Assembly: GCA_009360885.1 (NCBI GenBank)
Contig: SPEL01000002.1
Location: forward strand, 434,001-498,000
DNA length: 64,000 nt
Direction of reading: 5' to 3'
Origin: Sphingobium sp.
GTDB lineage: Bacteria; Pseudomonadota; Alphaproteobacteria; Sphingomonadales; Sphingomonadaceae
In this document: positions 28,098 to 36,385 of the stretch, one piece after another
Numbering within the stretch: the first letter of the stretch is position 1
Layout: each line of letters opens with the position of its first letter
Position numbers and translations under genes: made by a program
The notes under the pieces: generated by a model
What the model saw: only the letters and a program-made list of their open reading frames with translations
Database searches by the model: none
Told to the model about the DNA's origin: nothing

Positions 28098-28367
28098 ATG
28101 GCACATAAAAAAGCCGGCGGTTCATCGCGTAACGGCCGTGATTCAGAAAGCAAACGCCTTGGCGTGAAGAAGTTCGGCGGTCAGGAAGTGATCGGCGGCA
28201 ACATCATCATCCGCCAGCGTGGCACCCGCGTATATCCGGGCCGCAATGTCGGTATCGGCAAAGACCACACTCTTTTTGCACTGGGTGAAGGCCGCGTGGT
28301 ATTCCACACCGGTAAACTTGGCCGCAAATATGTGTCGGTCGATGCGATGGCCGAAGCCGCAGAATAA
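28098..28367 (+). CDS. rpmA: 50S ribosomal protein L27
   Basis: An 89-aa ribosomal protein near the peptidyl transferase centre. It opens [17 protein letters not shown] and contains [20 protein letters not shown], both typical. The N-terminus starts directly with the mature form, without the cleavable extension found in Firmicutes. A second gene of the L21-L27 operon, followed by two terminators. Confidence 0.98.
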   Translation: MAHKKAGGSSRNGRDSESKRLGVKKFGGQEVIGGNIIIRQRGTRVYPGRNVGIGKDHTLFALGEGRVVFHTGKLGRKYVSVDAMAEAAE

Positions 28368-28377
28368 AAGGACAATC

Positions 28378-28413
28378 ATGCAGAAGGGTTGTCCAACGGG
28401 CACCCCGATGTAA
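28378..28413 (+). CDS. Possible 11-codon ORF after rpmA
   Basis: ATG CAG AAG ... ATG TAA encodes MQKGCPTGTPM. It is preceded by AAAGGA with 5-6 bases of spacing, a good ribosome site, and ends just before the first terminator stem. It may be real, or simply a chance ORF in the 3' region of the operon. Confidence 0.2.
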   Translation: MQKGCPTGTPM

Positions 28414-28415
28414 TG

Positions 28416-28452
28416 AAAATTCCTGACAAATATTTGTCGAATCTGAATTTTT
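28416..28452 (+). terminator. First terminator of the rplU-rpmA operon
   Basis: Two-step AT-rich hairpin: outer arms AAAATTC (28416-28422) and GAATTTT (28445-28451), and an inner perfect palindrome GACAAATATTTGTC (28425-28438), ending in a T-run. A second, GC-rich terminator follows directly. Confidence 0.65.
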
Positions 28453-28453
28453 C

Positions 28454-28490
28454 AAAAACGGGGCGCCCGCAATCGGGCTGCCCCGTTTTT
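28454..28490 (+). terminator. Second terminator of the rplU-rpmA operon
   Basis: AAAAACGGGG stems with CCCCGTTTTT, with an additional CCCG/CGGG inner pair and a short CAAT loop; five T close the structure. A strong intrinsic terminator that can also act on the opposite strand. The rest of the gap to 28730 holds nothing recognisable. Confidence 0.9.
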
Positions 28491-28729
28491 GCGTCATCAG
28501 AACCAATGGGCCGGAACCATGGCCGCCCATTATTCGTCGCAGCGGGGAAGTTCACTCCGAAACATTCATGAACGGCAGAAAATGATAATTCGCCTGAAAT
28601 GATGCTTCACCAACAGTTAAAGTGCGCTCGCTAAAAAGATTTTACGGTGCGTGCTTTGAAAATTCCCCCGCATGTCGTCGGCATGTCACAAAAACAGGCC
28701 AAAGGCGCGACCATAGAGGATTTGATACA

Positions 28730-29302
28730 ATGTTTTCACGGACCAAGAGATTATTACTGAGGCCGGGCTGGGCAGAAGATACCGCCCCGCTGCATCAGTT
28801 ATGGAGCGAGGAAGCGATTTCCCGCAATCTGCCAGACCTGCCCCCTATGCTGACTCAGGCAAAGACGGCAGAGTTTCTGATGCGGGAACGGGATGTGCTG
28901 GCTCCTTATTTCCTGCTGTTTTCCCGCACGGGCGGTGCCCCACGCCTCATCGGCGGCTGCGGGATCAGCATCGGTTGTAGCGAACGCCCTGAGTTGAGTT
29001 TCTGGATTGGCCGCCCATTCTGGGGTCTGGGTTTTGCGACAGAGGCTGCCCGCGCAGCCACCCGCATCGCCCGTGCATCAGGGCTTGACCGGTTAACCGC
29101 CCGCCCGATGATTGGCAATCGCGCTGGCATCAACGTGCTGGAAAAGCTGGGTTTTCGTCCGACTGGCCAGTGCGAGAAGCGCATCAGCGCAGCGTGCGGC
29201 GGCACCGCCACCTGTGTTCTTTACGAGGATAGCGGCGAAGCACCGATGCGCAGTGATAGCGCGATGGAATTATACAGAGACGGCACCCCAATCGCCGCCT
29301 GA
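28730..29302 (+). CDS. GNAT-family N-acetyltransferase (RimJ/RimL-like)
   Basis: The ATG at 28730 (190 aa) is chosen because AGAGGA lies 8 bases upstream and the product opens MFSRTKRLLLRPGWAED, the usual start of RimJ/RimL-type acetyltransferases. The acetyl-CoA loop is RPFWGLGFATEAARAA and the closing block is NVLEKLGFRPTG. Substrate (an amino group on a protein, antibiotic or metabolite) is unknown. It lies between the ribosomal operon and obgE and has its own terminator. Confidence 0.85.
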   Translation: MFSRTKRLLLRPGWAEDTAPLHQLWSEEAISRNLPDLPPMLTQAKTAEFLMRERDVLAPYFLLFSRTGGAPRLIGGCGISIGCSERPELSFWIGRPFWGLGFATEAARAATRIARASGLDRLTARPMIGNRAGINVLEKLGFRPTGQCEKRISAACGGTATCVLYEDSGEAPMRSDSAMELYRDGTPIAA

Positions 29303-29315
29303 TGACCAGATACAA

Positions 29316-29352
29316 AATGAGGCGCAGCTCTCACCTTTTCCTGCGCCTCATT
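29316..29352 (+). terminator. Hairpin after the GNAT gene
   Basis: A perfect 12-bp stem AATGAGGCGCAG / CTGCGCCTCATT with a 13-base loop, starting 14 bases after the GNAT stop. The T-run after the stem is poor, so it may be a factor-aided terminator or an mRNA-stabilising stem. Confidence 0.6.
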
Positions 29353-29387
29353 CATCAATGATAGAATATCCCTCTTCCTCCCCCCCT

Positions 29388-29450
29388 GCCTGCTCCCTGT
29401 TTCCGCGCTCTTCCCCCTCCCCCTATAGCGCGAAGGGAGCAGGCCTCTTT
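29388..29450 (+). terminator. Large composite hairpin with T-run in the obgE upstream region
   Basis: Outer perfect 10-bp arms GCCTGCTCCC (29388-29397) and GGGAGCAGGC (29435-29444); inner 6-bp arms CGCGCT (29404-29409) and AGCGCG (29427-29432); a pyrimidine-rich loop; then CTCTTTTTCC. It lies 36 bases after another strong hairpin. It may end a short separate transcript or act as an attenuator before obgE (start 29576). Confidence 0.55.
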
Positions 29451-29575
29451 TTCCTCACGCACGAATGTTCTCAGGCATATTTGCCTTTTGCTGTTTCCGC
29501 ATCTGTTCCCAACGGATGATACGCATGAGTCTTTCTTTGCTGGCTAAAGCGCGCGGAGCAAGATAAACGGCCAGC

Positions 29576-30649
29576 ATGCATTTTCTTGATCAAGCTAAAA
29601 TCTATATCCGTTCCGGCGCGGGCGGCCCCGGTGCCGTCAGTTTCCGTCGTGAAAAATATGTTGAATATGGCGGCCCTGATGGCGGCTATGGCGGCAAAGG
29701 CGGGGATATTATTTTTGAGGCTGTAGCTGGCCTCAATACCCTTATTGACTTTCGCTATGCCCAGCATTTCAAAGCCCAGCGCGGTATGCCCGGCATGGGC
29801 AAAAACCGCTACGGTGCTGGCGGCGATGATCTGGTGGTGAAGGTGCCGGTAGGCACGCAAGTCATTTCCGACGAAGATGGCGAAATATTAGCGGACTTCA
29901 CCAAAGTCGGCCAGCGGCAGGTCTTCCTACGTGGCGGCGATGGTGGCCGCGGGAATATGAGCTATAAAACTAGCACCAACCGCGCCCCCCGTCAGCATGG
30001 CACGGGCTGGCCCGGTGCAGAAATGTGGGTGTGGCTGCGCCTTAAATTGCTGGCCGATGTCGGGTTGGTTGGCCTGCCGAATGCCGGAAAATCTACCTTT
30101 ATCAATCAGGTGACGAATACCAAGGCAAAGGTCGGCGCTTATCCCTTCACCACATTACGCCCACAACTGGGCGTCGTGTCCCATCGCGACCGCGAATTTG
30201 TGCTGGCGGATATTCCCGGACTGATTGAGGGTGCCGCCGAAGGCGTTGGCATTGGCGACCGTTTTCTGGGCCATATTGAACGCTGTCGGGTCCTTATCCA
30301 CCTGATCGACGCAACCGGCGATGATCCTGTCAAGGCATGGGAAATCGTTCAGGGTGAGCTAGAAGCCTATGGCGCGGATTTGGAGGATAAGCCGCAGGTG
30401 GTAGCCCTTAACAAAGGCGATCTTCTGGGGCAGGAACTGATGGATGATGTCGCCGCTCAGTTGCGTGATGCAGGGGTCGAGACAATTTTCACCATTTCCG
30501 GGGCCACCGGGCAAGGCGTCTCAGAAATGATGGACGCGCTATTACCGCTGATTGATGCCGGGCATGATGCGGTAGAGGCATTGGGTGATGGCATGGACCC
30601 GGATGATGACGCCCCCGCTGAGGAGGTAAAGCCTTGGTCACCAATCTGA
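29576..30649 (+). CDS. obgE: Obg-family GTPase (ribosome assembly and stress)
   Basis: A 357-aa essential GTPase acting in late 50S assembly and growth control. The glycine-rich Obg domain fills residues 1-158 (GGPDGGYGGKGGD and related turns). The G domain has G1 GLPNAGKST, G3 ADIPGLIEGA, G4 NKGD and G5 SGATGQG. The C-terminus is short and acidic. The next gene begins inside its last codons, so the two are probably translated together. Confidence 0.97.
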   Translation: MHFLDQAKIYIRSGAGGPGAVSFRREKYVEYGGPDGGYGGKGGDIIFEAVAGLNTLIDFRYAQHFKAQRGMPGMGKNRYGAGGDDLVVKVPVGTQVISDEDGEILADFTKVGQRQVFLRGGDGGRGNMSYKTSTNRAPRQHGTGWPGAEMWVWLRLKLLADVGLVGLPNAGKSTFINQVTNTKAKVGAYPFTTLRPQLGVVSHRDREFVLADIPGLIEGAAEGVGIGDRFLGHIERCRVLIHLIDATGDDPVKAWEIVQGELEAYGADLEDKPQVVALNKGDLLGQELMDDVAAQLRDAGVETIFTISGATGQGVSEMMDALLPLIDAGHDAVEALGDGMDPDDDAPAEEVKPWSPI

Positions 30650-32427
30650 CGGTAGATTCGGCCCCTTCATCGCCGAATCCCCATCAGCTTCTTGATTATC
30701 ATCAGGATGACTGGCCCGCCAGACGCTGGATTCTGGCGCTTTTAGGCGCAATTTGCGGCGTCATCATCTATTTTCTGGCCAAAAAACATGATGACTATGG
30801 CTGGGTAGAAGATACGCTGCGCCTGTCTCTCGCTACATATGTGGGCATCGGCGCGGCGGCCTTCGCCTTTGTGCTGGAACGCGGGAAAATACGCGGCAGC
30901 ATAGTGTTCGCGCTCCTTTCCGGGCTGATAGTGGCCTCTGTCCTCTATTTCAGCGGAAACATAAAATCATGGGAGCCATGGCGACTGCTGAGCGCAGCGC
31001 TGACCATCATCATCGCCGCGCCGTTATTTCAGGGGTGGCGGGATGGACAGACCGGCACCGCATCTACCCAAACAGACAATGCTGCCGATACGGCGGGCCG
31101 CACCCTCTTTGGCCGTTATTATTTCCCCTATCGCGCCACCCATGACCGGGCATGGACGAATATTTGCCTGTGGGGTGCTGCATGGCTGTTCGTGGGCATC
31201 TCCTTCATGCTCGCATGGTTGCTGGCAACCCTGTTCGATCTTATCGGCATAGACTGGCTGAAACGCGCGCTTAATCAGGAATATTTCACTCTGCCTCTCA
31301 TCGGCGCGGCCTTTGGCGGCGCGGTAGGGATTTTGAGGGACCGGGAACGCACGCTCGCTCTGCTACAAAAAATAGTGATGATGGTGCTTTCCGTGCTGGC
31401 CCCGGTGCTGGCGGTAGGACTCGCGCTGTTTCTGCTAGCCCTGCCCTTTACGGGCCTTCATGCGCTGTGGGACACTACCAAATCCACCACGCCAATATTA
31501 CTGAGTTGCATCATTGGCGCGCTCATCCTCGCTAATGCTGTCATTGGTGACAGCCATGAAGACGAAGCCCGCATGCCCATATTGCGGTGGAGCGCAATGG
31601 TGCTGGGCGCAGTAATGCTACCGCTCGCCGCCATTGCCGCTTATTCCACCAGCCTGCGCATTGGCCAATATGGCTTTACACCCACAAGGCTGTGGGCGGC
31701 GACCTTCACCTTCATCGCCTGCGCCTATGGGGTGGCGTATTGCGTGGCATTGGTCCGTGCCCGCGGGACAGGTTGGTCATCCCATGTACGCCCGCTCAAT
31801 CTGCGTCTCGCCATTGGCCTGTGTGCATTGGCCTTTTTGCTCTCTACGCCAGTCATCAGCTTTGGCGGCATTGCCGCAAAGGATCAGGTAAACCGTCTGC
31901 TCAGCGGCAAGGTGAAGGCCGAACAATTTGACTGGGTCGCTATGCGCTTTGATTATGGTCCAGCCGGGGTGGAAGCGTTGAAGAGGCTGGTCCGCAGTGA
32001 TGCACCCGCCCCTATCCGCAAGACCGCAGAAGAATATCTGAAGCGTGAAGAACGCTATGCCGCCACGCAGGAACAGGAAAAGCAGGAGGTCGCTGGCAAT
32101 CTGGTGGTCCGGCCTACAGGAACGGCTCTTCCTGCTGCGCTGAAGGAACGCCTCACCGGCACAGATGCCTGTCGTAATATGCGCCCCTGCAATGTCATTT
32201 ATGACGCTAAAGCGCAGGAAGCCATAATATTTCAGGTTTACGGCCCGACAGTATTACGCCTTGTAGAAGGCAGGTGGAACATTATCCCAAAACAACCACA
32301 ACAAACCATGGCGGAAGGCATAGACAAGTTAAACTCATCCTTCCAAAAGGGTGAAGTAGAGATCCGTTCGGTAACCCGCCGTCAGATATTTATAGATGGC
32401 AAAGCTGCTGGGGAGGTATTTGAATGA
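30634..32427 (+). CDS. DUF4153-family multi-pass membrane protein
   Basis: A 597-aa protein with about eleven to twelve hydrophobic segments in the first 415 residues and a soluble C-terminal part of about 180 residues. The start is an unusual TTG at 30634, supported by a perfect AGGAGG seven bases upstream; it overlaps the obgE 3' end by 16 bases in a different frame. The membrane part looks like DUF4153. The C-terminal part has two cysteines (ACRNMRPC) that may pair. Function of the family is unknown. Confidence 0.82.
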   Translation: MVTNLTVDSAPSSPNPHQLLDYHQDDWPARRWILALLGAICGVIIYFLAKKHDDYGWVEDTLRLSLATYVGIGAAAFAFVLERGKIRGSIVFALLSGLIVASVLYFSGNIKSWEPWRLLSAALTIIIAAPLFQGWRDGQTGTASTQTDNAADTAGRTLFGRYYFPYRATHDRAWTNICLWGAAWLFVGISFMLAWLLATLFDLIGIDWLKRALNQEYFTLPLIGAAFGGAVGILRDRERTLALLQKIVMMVLSVLAPVLAVGLALFLLALPFTGLHALWDTTKSTTPILLSCIIGALILANAVIGDSHEDEARMPILRWSAMVLGAVMLPLAAIAAYSTSLRIGQYGFTPTRLWAATFTFIACAYGVAYCVALVRARGTGWSSHVRPLNLRLAIGLCALAFLLSTPVISFGGIAAKDQVNRLLSGKVKAEQFDWVAMRFDYGPAGVEALKRLVRSDAPAPIRKTAEEYLKREERYAATQEQEKQEVAGNLVVRPTGTALPAALKERLTGTDACRNMRPCNVIYDAKAQEAIIFQVYGPTVLRLVEGRWNIIPKQPQQTMAEGIDKLNSSFQKGEVEIRSVTRRQIFIDGKAAGEVFE

Positions 32428-32487
32428 ATATTTCCTTGCTGCACTTTTCCCCTTTTTGTCCTTCCAAAACAGCCTGAGCCAAGCCCT

Positions 32488-33630
32488 GTGTTTAATCATG
32501 ATTCTGCGCCCTCCCCCGGCTTTCCTGCTTCCTCCGTGGGGCGGCTGGTCATCAAAATCGGCTCCGCCCTGCTGGTGGACCCGGATGGTGCCATCCGTAT
32601 TGATTGGTTGCGGGGCGTTATAGAGGATATTGCCCAACGCCACGCAGCTGGCCAGCAGATCATTGTCGTGTCATCCGGCGCGATCGCATTGGGCGCGCGT
32701 CGTCTCAGCCTTCCCAAGGGCGGGCGTGGGTCACTGGATGATGCGCAGGCCGCTGCGGCAGTCGGGCAGATTGCGCTATCCCACCATTGGGCAGGTTTAC
32801 TGAAGGATCAGGGCATTACCGCTGGGCAAATGTTGCTGACGCTGGATGATCTGGAGCATCGCCGCCGCTATCTCAATGCCGCCGCCACGCTGGAAAGGCT
32901 GATGGCTTTGCGCGTCGTTCCTGTCATCAATGAGAATGACAGCGTGGCAACAACCGAAATCCGCTTTGGCGACAATGATCGTCTCGCCGCCCGTATCGCA
33001 CAGGCCGCTAAGGCCGATGCTGTGGCGCTGCTTTCCGACGTAGATGGCCTCTACACCGCTAATCCACATAGCAACCCTGATGCGAAACTGGTGCGGGATG
33101 TACGCAAGATAGACGCCCATATCACGGACATGGCTGATGGAGGTTCCGGTTCTGGCATGGGATCGGGCGGCATGGCGTCGAAAATCGCGGCAGCGAAAAT
33201 CGCGACCAGCGCAGGGGCACATCTTGCCATACTATCGGGCCTGCCAGAGCGTCCGTTATCCGCATGGGAAAATGGCGCAAACGGCACAATTTTCCACGCG
33301 CAGCCCAGTAAAGGCGCGCGGCAGAACTGGCTGGCGGGAAGGCTGACGAGCAAAGGCCGCATTATGGTGGATGCAGGCGCAGAAAACGCCCTGCGCGATG
33401 GCCGCAGCCTGCTGCCTGCTGGCGTCACGCAAGTGGAGGGACGCTTTGTGCGCGGCGACGTGGTGGACATTATCGGCACAGATGGCCGCCTCATTGCCCG
33501 TGGTCTCATTGAATATGATGCGGAAGAAACCACGCTCATTGCGGGTAAACGTAAAAGCGACATAGCGGAACTGTTGGGCCAGCCCGTGCGTCCTGCCCTC
33601 ATCCACCGCAATCATATGGTGCTGTTATGA
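32488..33630 (+). CDS. proB: Glutamate 5-kinase
   Basis: Phosphorylates glutamate to gamma-glutamyl phosphate, the first step of proline synthesis. The amino-acid kinase domain opens with RLVIKIGSALLV and contains VVSSGAIALGARR and VINENDSVATTE; a PUA domain occupies the last 80-90 residues. The start used is GTG at 32488 (380 aa), which gives a short N-terminal extension; a GTG at 32536 just before the kinase domain is the alternative. The stop overlaps the next gene (ATGA), an odd partner in metabolic terms. Confidence 0.95.
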   Translation: MFNHDSAPSPGFPASSVGRLVIKIGSALLVDPDGAIRIDWLRGVIEDIAQRHAAGQQIIVVSSGAIALGARRLSLPKGGRGSLDDAQAAAAVGQIALSHHWAGLLKDQGITAGQMLLTLDDLEHRRRYLNAAATLERLMALRVVPVINENDSVATTEIRFGDNDRLAARIAQAAKADAVALLSDVDGLYTANPHSNPDAKLVRDVRKIDAHITDMADGGSGSGMGSGGMASKIAAAKIATSAGAHLAILSGLPERPLSAWENGANGTIFHAQPSKGARQNWLAGRLTSKGRIMVDAGAENALRDGRSLLPAGVTQVEGRFVRGDVVDIIGTDGRLIARGLIEYDAEETTLIAGKRKSDIAELLGQPVRPALIHRNHMVLL

Positions 33631-34592
33631 GCGTTCTGTCCCCTGATGAAGCCGCGAATGTTCGCACTATTTTACCGCGCCCGACGCCCGCCCGCATTAT
33701 CGCCATCACTGGCGCGACCGGCTTTGTCGGGACGGAAACGCTGGAACAGCTATTGGCAGCAGACTTTTCCGTGCGTGCGCTCACCCGCCGCCCACAACAG
33801 GAGCGCGATAGCGTAATATGGGTGGAGGGCGCGCTTGATCGGCCCGAAACGCTCGACGAACTCGTAACCGGCGCGGATGTCGTCCTCCATATCGCAGGGG
33901 TGGTGAATGCGCTGGATCGTGCCGGATTCGCCGCCGGAAATATTAGCGGCACCCAAAATGTCATCGCCGCGATGGAAAAGGCAGGAGTAAACCGCCTCAT
34001 CCATATTTCATCACTGGCCGCCCGCAACCGCGACCTTTCCAACTATTGCTGGTCAAAGGCGCTGGCAGAAGACGCCGTGCTTGCCTCCTCGCTCGCATCG
34101 ACAATCATCCGTCCTCCCGCCATTTATGGCCCGCGTGATACGGAGTTCAGCGAATTGCTGCGGATCGCCCGCTATGGTGTGCTGCCGGTGCCTGCTATAG
34201 GTCGCGCTTCGCTCCTCCACGTGCGGGACCTTGCGCGCCTGCTCGTCAAATTGTGCGGAAATGAGGGCGACAAATATATCGGCGCATTATGGGAAGTGGA
34301 TGACGGCACGCCCGGTGGCCTCTCTCATAAGGAACTGGCTGCCGCATTTGGCCGCGCGTTTGGAAAGAAAATACGCGCCCTTCCCGTGCCATCTGCCGCT
34401 ATCATGGGCATAGCCGGGCTGGACCGCTTCATTCGCAAACAGGGCGCCAAACTGACGCCAGACCGAGCCCGCTATATGTGCTTTCCGGACTGGGTCGCCA
34501 ACACCGCCCGTACGCCCCCGGCGGATTTCTGGGCCGCCACCATCACGCCCGATATTGGCCTTGCCGAAATTGCGGCCCCGTTTCGCCAGTAA
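33627..34592 (+). CDS. NAD(P)-dependent epimerase/dehydratase, CerR-like ceramide reductase candidate
   Basis: An extended short-chain dehydrogenase (321 aa). The Rossmann motif is ITGATGFVG (about 24-32), and the catalytic YxxxK appears as YCWSK at about 138-142. In Caulobacter an epimerase-annotated protein next to spt and its ACP reduces the 3-keto group during ceramide formation (CerR), and the order here, SDR then ACP then SPT, matches that neighbourhood. It starts inside the proB stop (ATGA), so it may be expressed from the proB transcript. Assignment to ceramide reduction is by context. Confidence 0.8.
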   Translation: MSVLSPDEAANVRTILPRPTPARIIAITGATGFVGTETLEQLLAADFSVRALTRRPQQERDSVIWVEGALDRPETLDELVTGADVVLHIAGVVNALDRAGFAAGNISGTQNVIAAMEKAGVNRLIHISSLAARNRDLSNYCWSKALAEDAVLASSLASTIIRPPAIYGPRDTEFSELLRIARYGVLPVPAIGRASLLHVRDLARLLVKLCGNEGDKYIGALWEVDDGTPGGLSHKELAAAFGRAFGKKIRALPVPSAAIMGIAGLDRFIRKQGAKLTPDRARYMCFPDWVANTARTPPADFWAATITPDIGLAEIAAPFRQ

Positions 34593-34724
34593 AAAACGCA
34601 ACTGCCGCCTATAGAGCCAAATACAGCGTCTTTTGGGCCATATACTGCCCTTTTCCCGCCTTATTCCCTTGCCAAATGAGCGTCAGCAGGCGCATATCGC
34701 CCATCCCATCAGAAAGAGAAGAGC

Positions 34725-34970
34725 ATGACCGACCGCCAGCAAATTTTTGACCAGATTGCCGCGCAAATCGCGCCTTTCAACAAAAAGGAAGTGGCCCTCA
34801 GTGACGCCACCACCTTCGCCGGTGATCTGGAATGGGACAGCCTGACTGTGATGGATTTCGTCGCCGCTATTGAGGATGAGTTTGACATCATCATCACAAT
34901 GAACATGCAGGCCGAAATCGAAACCGTAGGCCAGTTGGTGGATGCCGTGGAAAAGCTGCGCGCCGCCTGA
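34725..34970 (+). CDS. Dedicated acyl carrier protein for serine palmitoyltransferase
   Basis: An 81-aa acyl carrier protein with the phosphopantetheine serine S39 in the EWDSLTVMDF motif and the usual acidic helix II (AAIEDEFDI). It lies 80 bases upstream of spt on the same strand. Such ACPs near spt are known to supply the acyl group in Sphingomonas and Caulobacter. A purine-rich AGAGAAGAG precedes the ATG. Confidence 0.93.
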   Translation: MTDRQQIFDQIAAQIAPFNKKEVALSDATTFAGDLEWDSLTVMDFVAAIEDEFDIIITMNMQAEIETVGQLVDAVEKLRAA

Positions 34971-35050
34971 AACCATCTTTTCCGGCGGTATCATTCAGCG
35001 CCCCTTCATACCCCGGTTCATAATTCGCGCCCATATTTATAAGGGACCCC

Positions 35051-36262
35051 ATGAAAATGGCTGATCTGTTTAGCAAATTCGACCCCCTGATCGCAGAGCG
35101 TGAGGCACTGCTGGCCACCGGCGTGCGGGATCCGTTCGCCATCGTGATGGAGGAGGTGAAATCCCCCACCCTTGCGGTTATCAAGGGCAAGGAAACCATC
35201 CTGCTGGGCACCTATAACTATATGGGCATGACCTTTGACCCGGATGTAGTGCAGGCGGGCAAGGATGCTCTGGATAATTACGGCGCTGGCACGACCGGCA
35301 GCCGGGTTTTGAACGGCACCTATCAGGGCCATAAAGAGGTTGAGGATGCGCTGAAGGAATTTTACGGCACCTCCTCCGCCATGGTGTTCTCCACCGGTTA
35401 TCAGGCCAATCTGGGCATGATCTCCACCCTGGCTGGCAAGGGCGATTATGTGGTGCTGGACGCCGACAGCCATGCCTCCATCTATGATGGCTGCTTCCTT
35501 GGTGATGCAGAAATCGTGCGTTTCCGTCACAATAGCGTCGAAGACCTCGACAAGCGCCTTGGCCGCCTGCCTGCCGATGCGCAGAAGCTCGTCGTGCTGG
35601 AAGGCGTCTATTCGATGCTGGGCGATATCGCGCCGCTGCCCGAAATGGTTGCCGCCATCCGTAAGCATCCCAATTGCATGATCCTCGTTGACGAAGCGCA
35701 CGGGATGGGCTTTTTCGGCCCGAATGGTCGCGGCGTTTATGAGGAACAGGGCGTTGAGAAGGACATCGACTTTGTCGTCGGCACTTTCTCGAAATCCGTC
35801 GGCACAGTGGGCGGCTTCTGCGTTTCCAACCACCCGAAGTTTGAGGTCATGCGCCTCGTTTGCCGCCCTTATGTGTTCACCGCCTCGCTGCCACCCAGTG
35901 TCGTAGCGACTGCCGCCACCTCCATCCGCAAGCTGATGCACGCAGGTGAAAAGCGCGCCCATCTGTGGGAAAACAGCAAGCGCCTGCATAAAGGGCTGGT
36001 TGATCTGGGCTTTAAACTGGGGACAGACAGCCCACAATCGGCCATTATCGCCGTTATCCTGACAGACCAGACACAGGCCGTGGCCATGTGGCAGGCGCTG
36101 TTGGAATTGGGCCTCTATGTTAACATGGCCCGCCCGCCAGCAACGCCCGCTGGCACATTCCTGCTGCGCTGCTCGCTCTGCGCCGAACATAGCAGTGAAC
36201 AGGTCGGACAAATCCTCAGCATATTTGAGGCAGCAGGCAAAGCCACCGGCGCGATTGCCTGA
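35051..36262 (+). CDS. spt: Serine palmitoyltransferase
   Basis: A PLP-dependent alpha-oxoamine synthase that condenses serine with an acyl thioester to 3-ketosphinganine, the committed step of sphingolipid synthesis. The PLP lysine is K248 in GTFSKSVGTVGG; NYMGMTFDPDV, YGAGTTGSRVLNGT and DEAHGMGFFGPNGRG match the soluble homodimeric bacterial enzyme. The N-terminal MKMADLFSKFDPL is typical for Sphingomonas SPT rather than for KBL or BioF. It is the strongest marker that the organism makes sphingolipids in place of, or beside, LPS. Confidence 0.95.
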   Translation: MKMADLFSKFDPLIAEREALLATGVRDPFAIVMEEVKSPTLAVIKGKETILLGTYNYMGMTFDPDVVQAGKDALDNYGAGTTGSRVLNGTYQGHKEVEDALKEFYGTSSAMVFSTGYQANLGMISTLAGKGDYVVLDADSHASIYDGCFLGDAEIVRFRHNSVEDLDKRLGRLPADAQKLVVLEGVYSMLGDIAPLPEMVAAIRKHPNCMILVDEAHGMGFFGPNGRGVYEEQGVEKDIDFVVGTFSKSVGTVGGFCVSNHPKFEVMRLVCRPYVFTASLPPSVVATAATSIRKLMHAGEKRAHLWENSKRLHKGLVDLGFKLGTDSPQSAIIAVILTDQTQAVAMWQALLELGLYVNMARPPATPAGTFLLRCSLCAEHSSEQVGQILSIFEAAGKATGAIA

Positions 36263-36273
36263 ATGGAGCGCTA

Positions 36274-36306
36274 AGCGGGGCTGGTCAATCAACGGACCGC
36301 CCCGCT
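36274..36306 (+). terminator. Hairpin after spt
   Basis: Arms AGCGGGGC (36274-36281) and GCCCCGCT (36299-36306), with a further GGTC/GACC inner pair, start 11 bases after the spt stop; TTTCCC follows. A likely transcription end for the SDR-ACP-SPT group. Confidence 0.7.
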
Positions 36307-36385
36307 TTCCCAAATCGGTGGTCAGGAGAAGCGGCTCGCCGCTCTATTCCCACACTTCCTTAACAGATAATATTGCATTACTAAG

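Noticed and set aside
35018-36313. 431-codon minus-strand frame opposite spt
   Set aside because: Antisense to spt, which has all family motifs; the minus-strand product is not protein-like.
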